Source: Brevibacillus choshinensis (GTDB taxonomy: Bacteria > Bacillota > Bacilli > Brevibacillales > Brevibacillaceae). Taken from it: a DNA stretch of 64,000 bases. The DNA lies in NCBI RefSeq assembly GCF_016811915.1, contig NZ_CP069127.1:2951001-3015000 (forward strand), written 5' to 3'. Of the stretch, positions 52,622-62,776 are shown one piece after another (position 1 is the stretch's first letter; each line of letters opens with the position of its first letter). A program made the position numbers and the translations under genes. The notes beneath the pieces are model-generated. The model searched no databases, was not told the origin of the DNA, and saw only the letters and a list, made by a program, of their open reading frames with translations.

Positions 52622-52755
52622 AGATCAGGACATGGGGAGATATCGACGACAGCGGTTTTGACCATGACAACCATGGTGAGAAAAAGGGAATCACACTACA
52701 AAAGTCTGCTGAGAGCGATGAAAGCTCTTCTCATGACTCGGATGATTCTACCCAT

Positions 52756-53715
52756 GTGGAAGGTTCGAGTATAGGGGACAATGGCTCACCGAAATATCAT
52801 CAGGCAAATCCGGAATCCACGTCAGAGGAAGCGAAACGAAAGGAACGCGATTTCCGAAAAAAGCTGAATCAAGAAGCAAGAGAGGTTAATTCCTATTCCA
52901 TCCATAAAAAGGTAAGGCTCATTGTTCACCGTCCAGACTGTGATTTGGAAGACTACCAGGAATATGTCCGTCTCAGTCATGGAATCATGCCAATCGTGCA
53001 AGAGCTTGCAAGAAAGACACGTCCGTACTTGGAACATGAGATCTCTTCCGACTTTGCGAGAAATCGTTACTATGGCAGCAAATTTCAGGCAGACAGCGTC
53101 GCTTATAGGGATTACAAGCATTTTGCCAAGAAACTTCCTCCGACTGATTCCCCATCTCTTGTGGTTGGTCTAAGGGTTGATGAATCCGCATCTATGTCAG
53201 CCTTCGGGAGATTAGAGGCAGCAAAACGAGCCGTGATAGCGGTATATGAATATTGTCAGCTTTGTCATATTCCCATTTTGATCTACGGCGATACTGCGGA
53301 TGCTTCCAAGATGGAGCAAATGTCCATCTTTGCCTACGCCGACCCTGATAAAATGGATGCCAATGATCGCTTCAGGTTAATGAAGATTCGAGCCAGAAGT
53401 AATAATCGCGATGGAATGGCTCTTAGAATTATGGCGGAACGCTTATCCGGTTCCCCTCAAAAGACAAAACTGTTGATAAGCATAAGTGATGGACAACCGA
53501 AAGCAATGGATGACTATGCCGGAAGTTATGCTGTTACAGACATGCAACAGACCATTCAGGAATATGAACGGAGGGGAATTGCATTTCTTGCAGCCGCAAT
53601 AGGTCAAGACAAGGATGTGATTAGTGAAATCTATGGAAATGAAAGATTTTTGGATATTACCAATTTACAGGAGTTCCCTGCAAGGTTAGTTCGGATGATT
53701 GCTCGGTATTTGTAA
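52756..53715 (+). CDS. VWA-domain protein (CobT/NorD-like), start uncertain
   Basis: The frame encodes a C-terminal von Willebrand A domain with MIDAS motif VGLRVDESASMSAFGR, the later ISISDGQPKAM strand and AAAIGQDKDVISEIYG. Before it is a helical region (RPYLEHEISSDFARNRYYGSKFQA). GTG 52756 is the only possible start and has no ribosome site. The same frame stays open back to 52588, right through the A10 run at the end of the ATPase gene, and encodes an acidic Ser/Asp-rich linker (SAESDESSSHDSDDS). The product is therefore likely a fusion with the ATPase by slippage, or the assembly lacks one A. It resembles the CobT/NorD partners of MoxR ATPases. Confidence 0.75.
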   Translation: MEGSSIGDNGSPKYHQANPESTSEEAKRKERDFRKKLNQEAREVNSYSIHKKVRLIVHRPDCDLEDYQEYVRLSHGIMPIVQELARKTRPYLEHEISSDFARNRYYGSKFQADSVAYRDYKHFAKKLPPTDSPSLVVGLRVDESASMSAFGRLEAAKRAVIAVYEYCQLCHIPILIYGDTADASKMEQMSIFAYADPDKMDANDRFRLMKIRARSNNRDGMALRIMAERLSGSPQKTKLLISISDGQPKAMDDYAGSYAVTDMQQTIQEYERRGIAFLAAAIGQDKDVISEIYGNERFLDITNLQEFPARLVRMIARYL

Positions 53716-53749
53716 TGTCCAAGATTTCCATGATCCAGGGACAAAAATC

Positions 53750-54295
53750 ATGCTGTACGTGTACAGAAGAAGCTGGTTATTTCCTCTAAACAACGATGGT
53801 CGGATACTCGTTGCCGGGATCAACAGCGGTCTTAACGTGTTTTCGATCGATTTCCAATATCAGAAAAAACCGACGGGCTTTGTGATGGTTCCAATAGGCG
53901 AGAAGAAGATTATGGCTTGCGAGCGGGCAAACATCGAGATTTGCAGGCTCGGGCCGCGCCTGTTTTCCGTATTGGACTATTCCGGATACCTGTTTGAAGT
54001 GAAGGAAGATTACTCGGTAGTAAAGCTCAATAATTGGATACCCGGGAACCCCGATTTTTACGGAATCGTTCCCTGGGAGGATCACATCGGATATTTGCTG
54101 ACCGATAGCGTGAGCACGTCTGGTCGGTTGTCCGTCACCAAGCTCGCCTATTTGGACGGTTGGTTCCGCCAGACGGGAAAAGCACGCACGCAATCTGAGA
54201 TAGCTACGAAAAATATCATCCAATTCCAGAAGCTGGGCAAGTACGGTGAAGTGCCGAAAATGTCTTCTTATACGAGCTTCGTTTATATTAATTAG
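53750..54295 (+). CDS. Unrecognised protein, last gene of the AAA-VWA operon
   Basis: I do not recognise this 181-residue protein. It is predicted soluble and beta-rich, with repeated short strands separated by turns (GRILVAGINSGLNVFSIDF, RLFSVLDYSGYLFEVKEDYSVVKL, HIGYLLTDSVSTSGRLSVTKLAYL), perhaps a small beta-sheet or partial propeller. It starts with MLYVYRRSWLFPLNN at ATG 53750, 34 bases after the VWA stop, with a poor ribosome site. A 10-bp hairpin begins at its stop codon. Position suggests a client or partner of the ATPase-VWA pair. Confidence 0.55.
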   Translation: MLYVYRRSWLFPLNNDGRILVAGINSGLNVFSIDFQYQKKPTGFVMVPIGEKKIMACERANIEICRLGPRLFSVLDYSGYLFEVKEDYSVVKLNNWIPGNPDFYGIVPWEDHIGYLLTDSVSTSGRLSVTKLAYLDGWFRQTGKARTQSEIATKNIIQFQKLGKYGEVPKMSSYTSFVYIN

Positions 54296-54318
54296 CCCGA
54301 TAATGTCTATTATCGGGC
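54295..54318 (+). terminator. Hairpin at the end of the AAA-VWA operon
   Basis: GCCCGATAAT-gtct-ATTATCGGGC is a perfect 10-bp stem starting at the stop codon. No T run follows, so it may be a processed 3' end instead of a full terminator. Confidence 0.55.
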
Positions 54319-54505
54319 CTAACTGTAGAAAATCTTCAAAACATCCTTGCGCAAGAGGGAGAGCCTATCAGTAGGATCGGCTAAAGGATTCCACTGCGCT
54401 CGTGGTAGTGAATGGGCAGGCCACCCTTTTACGAATGAGAATTTGAATTCTGAATAAAGGGTAGTCAGTTCCCGACTTTCCAGAGATATCTTAACGGTGA
54501 CACGC

Positions 54506-54871
54506 TTATTTGATAAAACTTAACGCTACTCCAATTGAATATGGTACTAACCATAGAATCCATACGAACAGACTAAATGTATGGAATTGCTTGATCTGAT
54601 TTTCTTTCTTCTTCCATAATACGTAGCATGCCCATACAGTGTGAAAGAACATCAGGACCAGAGCTATCAATCCCGTTATGCCATGCAAATTAAGAGTTGA
54701 ACTGTCCGCGAGAAACTTCATAAAAGTGGTTCCTACGGTATCAAAGAAGAGCCCAAGCCCAAAATAGGCAAGGTGATTCGGTTTAAGCCGCCCAGATCTC
54801 TTTTCGCTCCATACACCAATAGTATATGAGAGTAAAGCAAGGTTGATAAAAATAACAGCGAATAGTAACAA
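54506..54871 (-). CDS. HsmA-family (TIGR03987) membrane protein
   Basis: This 121-residue protein has four hydrophobic helices: VIFINLALLSYTIGVW, HLAYFGLGLFFDTVGTTFM, GLIALVLMFFHTVWACYVLW and FSLFVWILWLVPYSIGVAL. Features such as the RLKPNHLAYFGLGLFFD stretch and WLVPY(S/F)xG near the end are those of the HsmA/TIGR03987 family, linked elsewhere to a heme-sensing system. Start TTG 54871 follows aggagatgat. It is divergent from a two-component system that could regulate it, but nothing in the sequence proves this. Confidence 0.8.
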   Translation of the reverse strand: MLLFAVIFINLALLSYTIGVWSEKRSGRLKPNHLAYFGLGLFFDTVGTTFMKFLADSSTLNLHGITGLIALVLMFFHTVWACYVLWKKKENQIKQFHTFSLFVWILWLVPYSIGVALSFIK

Positions 54872-55245
54872 CGCAGATCATCTCCTGTTCTCTTTATTGA
54901 TAACGCGTTTGATTGTAGTACACGGATATGAACAACAGATGAACAAACGTATGTATTTATTCTCCAGTCCGAGCCCTTCAGCAAAGTCCTTATAAGGAAG
55001 TCCACTGCATTTCACTTGAGTGAGTCTTGCTTTCCGTCTTTGTCATTTATTATTCATCTGTCGTTCACATTGAACTGCTATATTGACCACATTGGGCTGG
55101 TCAAACGGTAAACAAAACCGCGTGACTGGTGAGGAGACCACTCATGATGAGTGGACTTGTTGCGCTGTGGTTTGTTGTTCTAGTAACATGGTGAACAACA
55201 GTTTTCGCATGCAGAAAGAGGTTGAAGTGAAAGGGGGAAGTACAA
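54872..55245. other. Divergent intergenic region with two dyads
   Basis: No gene is supported. CCACTCATGATGAGTGG (55138-55154) is a perfect 17-base dyad. GTTGTTC (55174-55180) and GAACAAC (55193-55199) form an inverted repeat 47 bases before the response regulator start. Either could be an operator. Confidence 0.4.
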
Positions 55246-55926
55246 ATGAAAATCCCAATACTCATTGCGGATGACGATCCGCATCTCCGGGAATTGCTGC
55301 GATATTATTTGACGAGAGAGGGGTATGAAGTCCGGGATGCTCCTGATGGCCAGATCGCATCAGACATTCTCGAACAGGAACAGATTTACCTAGCAGTGGT
55401 TGATGTGATGATGCCAGGAAAAAATGGATGGGAACTTTGCCGGGAGATCCGTGAAAACTTCGACATCCCTGTTATCCTGCTCACTGCCAAGGGAGAAGTA
55501 AAGGATAAAGAGAAAGGGTTTCTGGCAGGTACCGATGATTACCTCACCAAACCGTTTGAACCGCAGGAACTGCTTTATCGCATCAAAGCACTGCTCCGGC
55601 GCTATCAAATGGTAAACAAGAAAGTCATCGTATTCAATAGAACGGTCATCGATCGGATCAGCCATGTGGTGAAAGTTGGGGAAGAATCTGTTCACCTACC
55701 ATTAAAAGAGTTCGAGCTTCTTGTCCAATTAGCAAGCTTTCCTGACAGGACATTCACCAGGACCCAATTACTCGAACTTATTTGGGGCATTGATTATGAA
55801 GGGGACAGCCGAACCATTGATGTGCATATTAGACGGCTGCGCGAGAAGTTTGCGGATAAGACGGATGACTTTGTCATTTCTACAATCCGAGGTTTGGGTT
55901 ATAAGTTGGAGGTGCGCAAGGTGTGA
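55246..55926 (+). CDS. OmpR/PhoB-family response regulator
   Basis: This 226-residue regulator has a receiver domain with IADDDPHLRELL, the phospho-acceptor Asp in AVVDVMMPGKNG, LLTAKGE and YLTKPFEP. The C-terminal winged helix is LPLKEFELLVQLASFPDRTFTR and SRTIDVHIRRLREKF ... IRGLGYKLEV. A very strong ribosome site (aaaggggga) precedes the ATG. Its stop overlaps the kinase start by 4 bases. The pair is a second, intact two-component system, unlike the one at 30 kb. Confidence 0.92.
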   Translation: MKIPILIADDDPHLRELLRYYLTREGYEVRDAPDGQIASDILEQEQIYLAVVDVMMPGKNGWELCREIRENFDIPVILLTAKGEVKDKEKGFLAGTDDYLTKPFEPQELLYRIKALLRRYQMVNKKVIVFNRTVIDRISHVVKVGEESVHLPLKEFELLVQLASFPDRTFTRTQLLELIWGIDYEGDSRTIDVHIRRLREKFADKTDDFVISTIRGLGYKLEVRKV

Positions 55927-57305
55927 AGTCCCTTTACGTTAGGCTTGTCCTGACCTTTATATTCATTGTATTTATAAGCGGGTCACTAGGCTTTTTGCTG
56001 TCTAATTGGTATTATCAGCAAAACCTGAAGTCGTACAACGAGCAGAAAATCATGCGACTTGGTGAAGAAATGATCTCCTTGTATGAGCAAGATCCCTCAC
56101 AAGATTTGCATGGATTTCTAACGCGGATTGCCAATATGAATTTTCAACTTTACTTAGTCGATGAAGGAGGAAAAGGAACATTATTCGGTGCGCCTTTCAA
56201 GGATCATGAGATTGACCCTGCGATTTCCAAAAGAGTACAAGCCGGTAATGTGTACAGGGGAATTTCGGAGGAAAAACATGGCTTATTTGTAACAGGATTT
56301 TTTGAGAATACCCTAAAAAACAGCATCGGCCTTCCCTTGAGATCAAATGGAAAGACGTATGCGCTTTTTCTACGCCCCAATATTGAGCAGCAGTTTGGGG
56401 AAGTTCACATCTTGTTCGCGATGCTGCTGGCCTCCTCTTTTCTGTTAAGTATTTTCTTTATACTGATTTTAACCCGATATCTTGTGAGGCCGATTCAGGG
56501 ATTGACGAAGGCAACGAGAAAACTGGCGGAAGGAAATTATAGTATTAAGCTTGATATTTCCCGTAAGGACGAGATCGGGGATCTAGCCACCAACTTTATG
56601 CATATGACAAACTCACTGAAACAGCTTGAGGAAATGAGGCAAGAATTTGTCTCCAACGTCTCACATGAAATTCAATCACCGCTAACATCTATTCAAGGCT
56701 TTTCCCAAGCAATTCGAACAGGTGACGTTACAGAAGAGCAAAAAGAAGCATACCTTGCCATCATTGAACAGGAAAGCAGGCGTTTGTCATCGCTAAGCAA
56801 ACAACTCCTGACCCTGGCTTCCCTGGAGAAAGAAACAAATCTATATGAACCGTCTGTTTACCGATTGGACGAGCAAATTCGGCATGTATTGCTGATGCTC
56901 GAACAACAATGGCGAGGAAAGGGATTGGAAATTGATCTTGACTTACCGGAAGTAGTGATTTTTGCAGATCAACAGCTTCTTAGTCAGGTGTGGATCAATC
57001 TAATTTCCAACAGTATCAAATTTACCGGATCTGAAGGAACGATTTTCATCAGCATACGTGATGAAAAAGATATTACCGTAACGGTCAAAGACACGGGAAT
57101 CGGAATTTCTGAAACGGAGCTGCAGCGTGTTTTCGATCGCTTTTACAAAGGGGATTCATCTCGAAATCGGAGCAGCACGGGCACTGGACTCGGGTTAGCC
57201 ATCGTTAAGAAAATTGTGCAAGTAGCCGGGGGAAGTTTATCTATAGAGAGTGAGAAGGGGGAGGGAACCAGCATTACGGTGAGGCTACCAGGTGGGTCTG
57301 CATAA
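55923..57305 (+). CDS. Sensor histidine kinase
   Basis: This 460-residue kinase has an N-terminal helix (LVLTFIFIVFISGSLGFLL), an extracytoplasmic sensor of about 130 residues, a second helix (ILFAMLLASSFLLSIFFILILT) and a HAMP domain (ARKLAEGNYSIKLDISRKDEIGDL in approximate form). Then come the H box VSNVSHEIQSPLTSIQGF (phospho-acceptor His followed by Glu-Ile), N box NLISNSIKFTGSEG, DTGIGISETE and GTGLGLAIVKK. The GTG start overlaps the response regulator stop. The signal is unknown. Confidence 0.92.
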   Translation: MKSLYVRLVLTFIFIVFISGSLGFLLSNWYYQQNLKSYNEQKIMRLGEEMISLYEQDPSQDLHGFLTRIANMNFQLYLVDEGGKGTLFGAPFKDHEIDPAISKRVQAGNVYRGISEEKHGLFVTGFFENTLKNSIGLPLRSNGKTYALFLRPNIEQQFGEVHILFAMLLASSFLLSIFFILILTRYLVRPIQGLTKATRKLAEGNYSIKLDISRKDEIGDLATNFMHMTNSLKQLEEMRQEFVSNVSHEIQSPLTSIQGFSQAIRTGDVTEEQKEAYLAIIEQESRRLSSLSKQLLTLASLEKETNLYEPSVYRLDEQIRHVLLMLEQQWRGKGLEIDLDLPEVVIFADQQLLSQVWINLISNSIKFTGSEGTIFISIRDEKDITVTVKDTGIGISETELQRVFDRFYKGDSSRNRSSTGTGLGLAIVKKIVQVAGGSLSIESEKGEGTSITVRLPGGSA

Positions 57306-57679
57306 TTTATCTTTCTCATCCCTCTGATGGAACGAATATCCTGGAATGTTAACAGCTTTCCAATGAGACCAGTGAACGGACATATGTCATAGACTGGTCT
57401 AATTGATTGAGAAAGGTTAGTCAATCGAATTTCCGTAGATGAGGCTCAAAGACGAGACGCGGGCCATGGTCATCTTGAATCACAGGGCACCAGCAATGAA
57501 TAGCTGGTTATTATTCTTGCATACTCGCTCTAATTCTCGGGGTATCTACCAAAGCGCTTTGCAACGCGGGCGTTTTTGCTTGAGCGAGGGTAGCGTGTTG
57601 TGTGATAACATGGAAAATATTGCTGTGTCTTCCTATAGAGAGAAAATGACCATGGCGAATTGGGGAAGGGGAGAAGGAA
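57306..57679. other. Intergenic stretch with a nested hairpin
   Basis: GACCAGT (57367-57373) pairs with ACTGGTC (57393-57399) around an inner palindrome ACATATGT. The same design, with ACATATATATGT, occurs at 49494-49531. No convincing gene is present before the MBL gene. Confidence 0.4.
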
Positions 57680-58540
57680 ATGTCCACGATTGAACAGATT
57701 ACTGAGCATATCTGGATCATGCATGCAAGTCATGACACGGATCGTCCCATCTTAGCAGCCATTACGGGGGCCAGAAAAACCCTCTTGATGGATGCTGGAA
57801 ATTCACCGGCGCATGCCGCGCTGTTTCGTCAGGAGTTGCAAAGGCTAGGTGTGCGCCTTCCAGATCTGCTCATACTGACTCATTGGCACTGGGATCATAC
57901 ATTCGGAATGTCAGCATGGGATCTACCTACCATCGCACAGGCAGAAACCGCACATTCATTGAGCAGACTGAAGGGGCTGGAATGGTCGGATGAAGTCATG
58001 GAACAGCTCTGTAAGGACGAGATCATCAATGCCAGCACTGTGGCGAACATCAGAAAAGAGTACGGGGTGAACAGGGACCGGATCCGAATAATCGAGCCGG
58101 ATATCCTATTCGATGACTCGATCACGATCGACCTCGGTGGTGTGACATGTCAGGTGAATCGAGTCGGAGGAGATCATTCGGAAGATTCGTGCTATGTATA
58201 CGTAAAAGAGGATCAAACGTTGTTCCTCGGAGATGCCTTGGGTCCCTCTGTCTATGGCGGACCTCGCAGTTATACAGCCTCCCGTTTTCTTCGCTTGTTG
58301 AAGCAAGCGTACCAGTCTGAAGCAACCCTTTTCGTGGAATCGCACGGACGGCCGATGGATCGAGCTGCCTTTCAAAAGGAGCTCAGGGATTGGGAGCAGC
58401 TGGCACTGCTCGCAGAACAATATGGGCAAAACAGAGAACGGATCGCAACCGAGATGTGCAGCTTCCTCCAGGTGTCAAAGCTTCCTCATGATTTTTCAAA
58501 AGCGCTCGACTGGTTCATGGCCGGGTCTGCCAACCAATGA
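57680..58540 (+). CDS. Metallo-beta-lactamase-fold hydrolase
   Basis: This 286-residue MBL protein has the metal-binding HxHxDH motif in LILTHWHWDHTFGM (residues about 60-74), a later His in RVGGDHSEDSCYVYV, the bridging Asp in TLFLGDALGPS and the final His in VESHGRPMDRAA. The C-terminal helices are a family extra. Such enzymes hydrolyse thioesters, lactones, phosphodiesters and other bonds, and the class cannot be narrowed here. The ribosome site is good (ggggagaagg). Monocistronic with its own terminator. Confidence 0.88.
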   Translation: MSTIEQITEHIWIMHASHDTDRPILAAITGARKTLLMDAGNSPAHAALFRQELQRLGVRLPDLLILTHWHWDHTFGMSAWDLPTIAQAETAHSLSRLKGLEWSDEVMEQLCKDEIINASTVANIRKEYGVNRDRIRIIEPDILFDDSITIDLGGVTCQVNRVGGDHSEDSCYVYVKEDQTLFLGDALGPSVYGGPRSYTASRFLRLLKQAYQSEATLFVESHGRPMDRAAFQKELRDWEQLALLAEQYGQNRERIATEMCSFLQVSKLPHDFSKALDWFMAGSANQ

Positions 58541-58585
58541 TCCGATACATCGGCCTTTGATTTTGCCTACTAAAATCACAACGAA

Positions 58586-58631
58586 CGCAGATTCACAGCC
58601 TCGATTCTTCGCCGTGAATCTGTGTTTTTTT
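58586..58631 (+). terminator. Rho-independent terminator
   Basis: CAGATTCAC pairs with GTGAATCTG around a 17-base loop and is followed by seven T, after the MBL gene. Confidence 0.85.
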
Positions 58632-58832
58632 GCAAGGGCGTAGGTCAAAGGGCTGACGGCTTCAAACTTTACCGATCCAAGCAATCTGCTTATGACGTTC
58701 ATACGAAATGAAAGGGCAGAATGTACATCAGCGCTGAGTTTTATTGCAGGTATGCATTCTGTAATTTTGTCTATAATACAAAGATAACTACGAGTCCGAA
58801 GTTAACTATTGAGAATGAGGTACTACATTCAA

Positions 58833-59489
58833 ATGGTTCGAAATCCAATGACACGCAAAATGAACATGCTGATGACGAACAATATTCCCTTCACTCGTAA
58901 TTATCAGCTGCAATTCATGTTCACGATCTATCTTGTTTTTTGGATCGTAACGGCTATTTCTCCAACCGATCGTTCGCAATGGTTCATGGAAAGCATACTT
59001 CCCGTAGGAACCATCATATTCTTAGCAGCTACTATGAAGAGATTTCAGTTTACCAATTTATCGTACGTGCTCATGTTACTCTTTTTAATTCTCCATACAT
59101 ACGCCGCGCATTATACCTATCAACATACTCCATTTGACATATGGTTGAAAACTCATTTTCATACACAACGAAGCTACTTTGATCGAGTCGTCCACTTTGC
59201 ATTCGGATTATTTTTGACATACCCCATCAGAGAGCTATTGACCCGGGTTGCTACCATCCGCGGATTTTGGTCGTATGGAGTGCCTGTTGCAGTCGTTTTT
59301 AGCTTTAGTGCACTATTTGAGGTCGTTGAAATGGTCGTAGCTCTATTGGCTGGACAAGCAGGTGCAGATTATATGGGACTTCAAGGAGATATTTTTGACT
59401 CTCAGAAGGACATGAGCCTTGGATTGTTAGGGGGGATTGTTTCAATGGGAATTCTTGCAGGGATATTAAAATGGAGAAAAAAGAAATGA
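58833..59489 (+). CDS. DUF2238 (YjdF-like) integral membrane protein
   Basis: The product has 218 residues and six hydrophobic segments. Signature parts are FDRVVHFAFGLFLTYPIRELL, FSFSALFEVVEMVVALLAG and DYMGLQGDIFDSQKDM, with conserved acidic residues in and after the fifth helix. DUF2238/YjdF proteins are conserved inner-membrane proteins without proven function. The frame opens at TTG 58809 and also offers ATG 58815; ATG 58833 is a compromise choice, as the ribosome site (gagg) is weak. Confidence 0.8.
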   Translation: MVRNPMTRKMNMLMTNNIPFTRNYQLQFMFTIYLVFWIVTAISPTDRSQWFMESILPVGTIIFLAATMKRFQFTNLSYVLMLLFLILHTYAAHYTYQHTPFDIWLKTHFHTQRSYFDRVVHFAFGLFLTYPIRELLTRVATIRGFWSYGVPVAVVFSFSALFEVVEMVVALLAGQAGADYMGLQGDIFDSQKDMSLGLLGGIVSMGILAGILKWRKKK

Positions 59490-59559
59490 TTTCCGTATGT
59501 AGGGCGTTTTAGAATGCAGAAGCTCTACTGGATGAGCACCTTCTTTTATCATCCGCACC

Positions 59560-59594
59560 AAAGACCCTTAGTTTTATCAAAGGGTCTATTTTTA
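59560..59594 (+). terminator. Rho-independent terminator
   Basis: AGACCCTT pairs with AAGGGTCT around a 10-base loop and is followed by ATTTTTATTTT. It ends the DUF2238 gene. Confidence 0.8.
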
Positions 59595-59775
59595 TTTTCA
59601 AACTTTTGTTTGAGGGAACCTGCAGACTCGTGAAATCCATACGTTCGATCAGTATGCGATCGTCAGTGAGCAGGTCAGACGCAACAACTTTAGTATTCAA
59701 AATCGACACGCAAGACGACTCGAGTCGGTTGATTTGTAACCGCGATTCCCCTAAGTACGTAATGGATGCCAGACA

Positions 59776-60434
59776 TTACATTTGAGACAAGGCGAGCGGA
59801 TGGCCTTTGGACTGGTACCACATGCGCTCCATTCGTTCCTCATGGTCGATTCCGCAGCGCCGTAAATAATCGAACGAGTCTTCCCGATTCAAGTGCTCGA
59901 CGGGGATGGGAAGGATTCTTTCTCTCCACGCAGGGAGGGAGAGCCATGGCCCTTTTAAGGGATGGCGTCCGGCAATAAGGACGAGCACGTTTTCCGGGAG
60001 CCATTTCAATAAATGATCCCTTAGCCACGCTTCCAAACCTGTCAACTCTTCAAATGTATCAAAGGCGAGAATCACTATTCGGTGTGAAGAAATCTCGCGA
60101 ATCGCTTCTATGGTTTTTTCGAAAAGTGCCGCTGACGTGCTTTGGCCGGCGGCGACTTGGACTTGTTTAAGCAGCGCGCTGAGTAAATCGTCTCCCGCAT
60201 GGTTAAAATCTTTACTGTCCAGCATGATGTAGCAACTATCATGCTGATAAGCAAGCAGCCGGAATACTCGTAACAGGGTACTTTTGCCGATGCCTCCCGT
60301 GCGTAAAGATTCCAAATGTTTTTACGATGAGAGATCTTTTGATCCAAGAAACAAGAAAACATGGTTATTTCATTGCTGCGTCCAACAATAAAATGCTGCT
60401 CCCGAAAATCGAGAGCATTGACTTTTTTTATCAA
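59776..60434 (-). pseudogene. Truncated and frameshifted ATP-binding (AAA/STAND-like) regulator
   Basis: The reverse strand begins IKKVNALDFREQHFIVGRSNEI and reaches WNLY. One base further along, in another frame, is the P-loop TGGIGKSTLLRVFRLLA, continuing to IVILAFDTFEELTGLEAWL and LIAGRHPLKGPW. One extra base in the single C at 60302 (reverse-strand G) restores WNLYGTGGIGKST. After about 219 residues the product stops at HPLALSQM. MalT/STAND-type regulators of this kind normally continue for hundreds of residues to an HTH or repeat region, so the gene is also truncated. TTG 60434 has agagggtga as ribosome site. Probably non-functional. Confidence 0.7.
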
Positions 60435-60668
60435 ATTTCTCACCCTCTAACAAGGAAACATTTGGATTTACCACTTGAGTATACTACTGTTTACGTTATT
60501 CGTGTAAGAAACGACCGGCGATTACGTGCCATACTCCATCCGATATCCTGAGTCATACAAATTTATGATAATATATGTAAAATATGAGGCGTAATACGTA
60601 ATGAAAAGACAGCGAGTGAAAAGAAAACGATTTTCTGCTGGAGCTTCTTTTAAATGAGAGGTGGCATC

Positions 60669-61235
60669 ATGGTAAAACGTTTATTTGTTTCAGGATACAA
60701 GGCTCACGAGCTTGGCATTTTCAATGAAAAAAATCCGGGGTTAGCTATTATTAAGAAAGCACTGAAGAGGGAACTCGTAAGACTCCTTGAGAATGAATTG
60801 GAATGGGTCATCTTATCAGGTCAACTCGGGGTAGAGATGTGGGCAGCCGAAACTGTTCTGGAATTAAAAAAGGAGTATCCACATCTAAAACTGGCGGTAA
60901 TCACTCCATTTTTGAATCAGGAGGAAAAGTGGAAAGAAGAGACACAGGATTACTACCGAAATATTGTGATGCAAGCCGATTATATCAATAGTGTCTATCA
61001 ATCACCTTACCAGGGAGTATGGCAGCTCGGAGAGAAAGACAAGTTCCTGCTATCCAATTCAGACGGCATCTTGTTAGTTTACGATGAAGAAAACGAAGGC
61101 TCCCCGAAATTTCTAAGTAAGCTCGCCGCGAAGCGAGCGGAGTTGGGCGATTATCAGGTAATTCGAATTAACGCATACGACTTACAGACCATTGCAGAGG
61201 AACAGCAGCAAGAAATATATAATGATTATTTCTAA
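60669..61235 (+). CDS. ypsA: YpsA-like SLOG-fold protein (DUF1273)
   Basis: This 188-residue protein starts VKRLFVSGYKAHELGIF and continues EWVILSGQLGVEMWAAETVLELKK, PFLNQEEKWKE and NSDGILLVYDEENEGSPKFL, the pattern of DUF1273/YpsA in Bacillales. The fold belongs to the SLOG/DprA-like nucleotide-binding superfamily. YpsA of B. subtilis affects cell division and oxidative stress tolerance. The start ATG 60669 follows gagaggtgg. It stands alone here, not beside gpsB, and has its own terminator. Confidence 0.88.
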   Translation: MVKRLFVSGYKAHELGIFNEKNPGLAIIKKALKRELVRLLENELEWVILSGQLGVEMWAAETVLELKKEYPHLKLAVITPFLNQEEKWKEETQDYYRNIVMQADYINSVYQSPYQGVWQLGEKDKFLLSNSDGILLVYDEENEGSPKFLSKLAAKRAELGDYQVIRINAYDLQTIAEEQQQEIYNDYF

Positions 61236-61239
61236 ACAA

Positions 61240-61275
61240 AGAAACCAGCTATGAGAAGCTGGTTTTCATTTTTCT
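61240..61275 (+). terminator. Rho-independent terminator
   Basis: AAACCAGCT pairs with AGCTGGTTT and is followed by TCATTTTT, right after ypsA. Confidence 0.8.

Positions 61276-62776
<1,501 letters not shown>

Noticed and set aside
57439..57693. 84-residue forward frame before the MBL gene
   Set aside because: Poor start context, runs into the MBL gene in another frame, no recognisable domain.
59509..59709. 66-residue reverse frame
   Set aside because: It lies across the terminator of the DUF2238 gene and has no ribosome site or homology that I can see.
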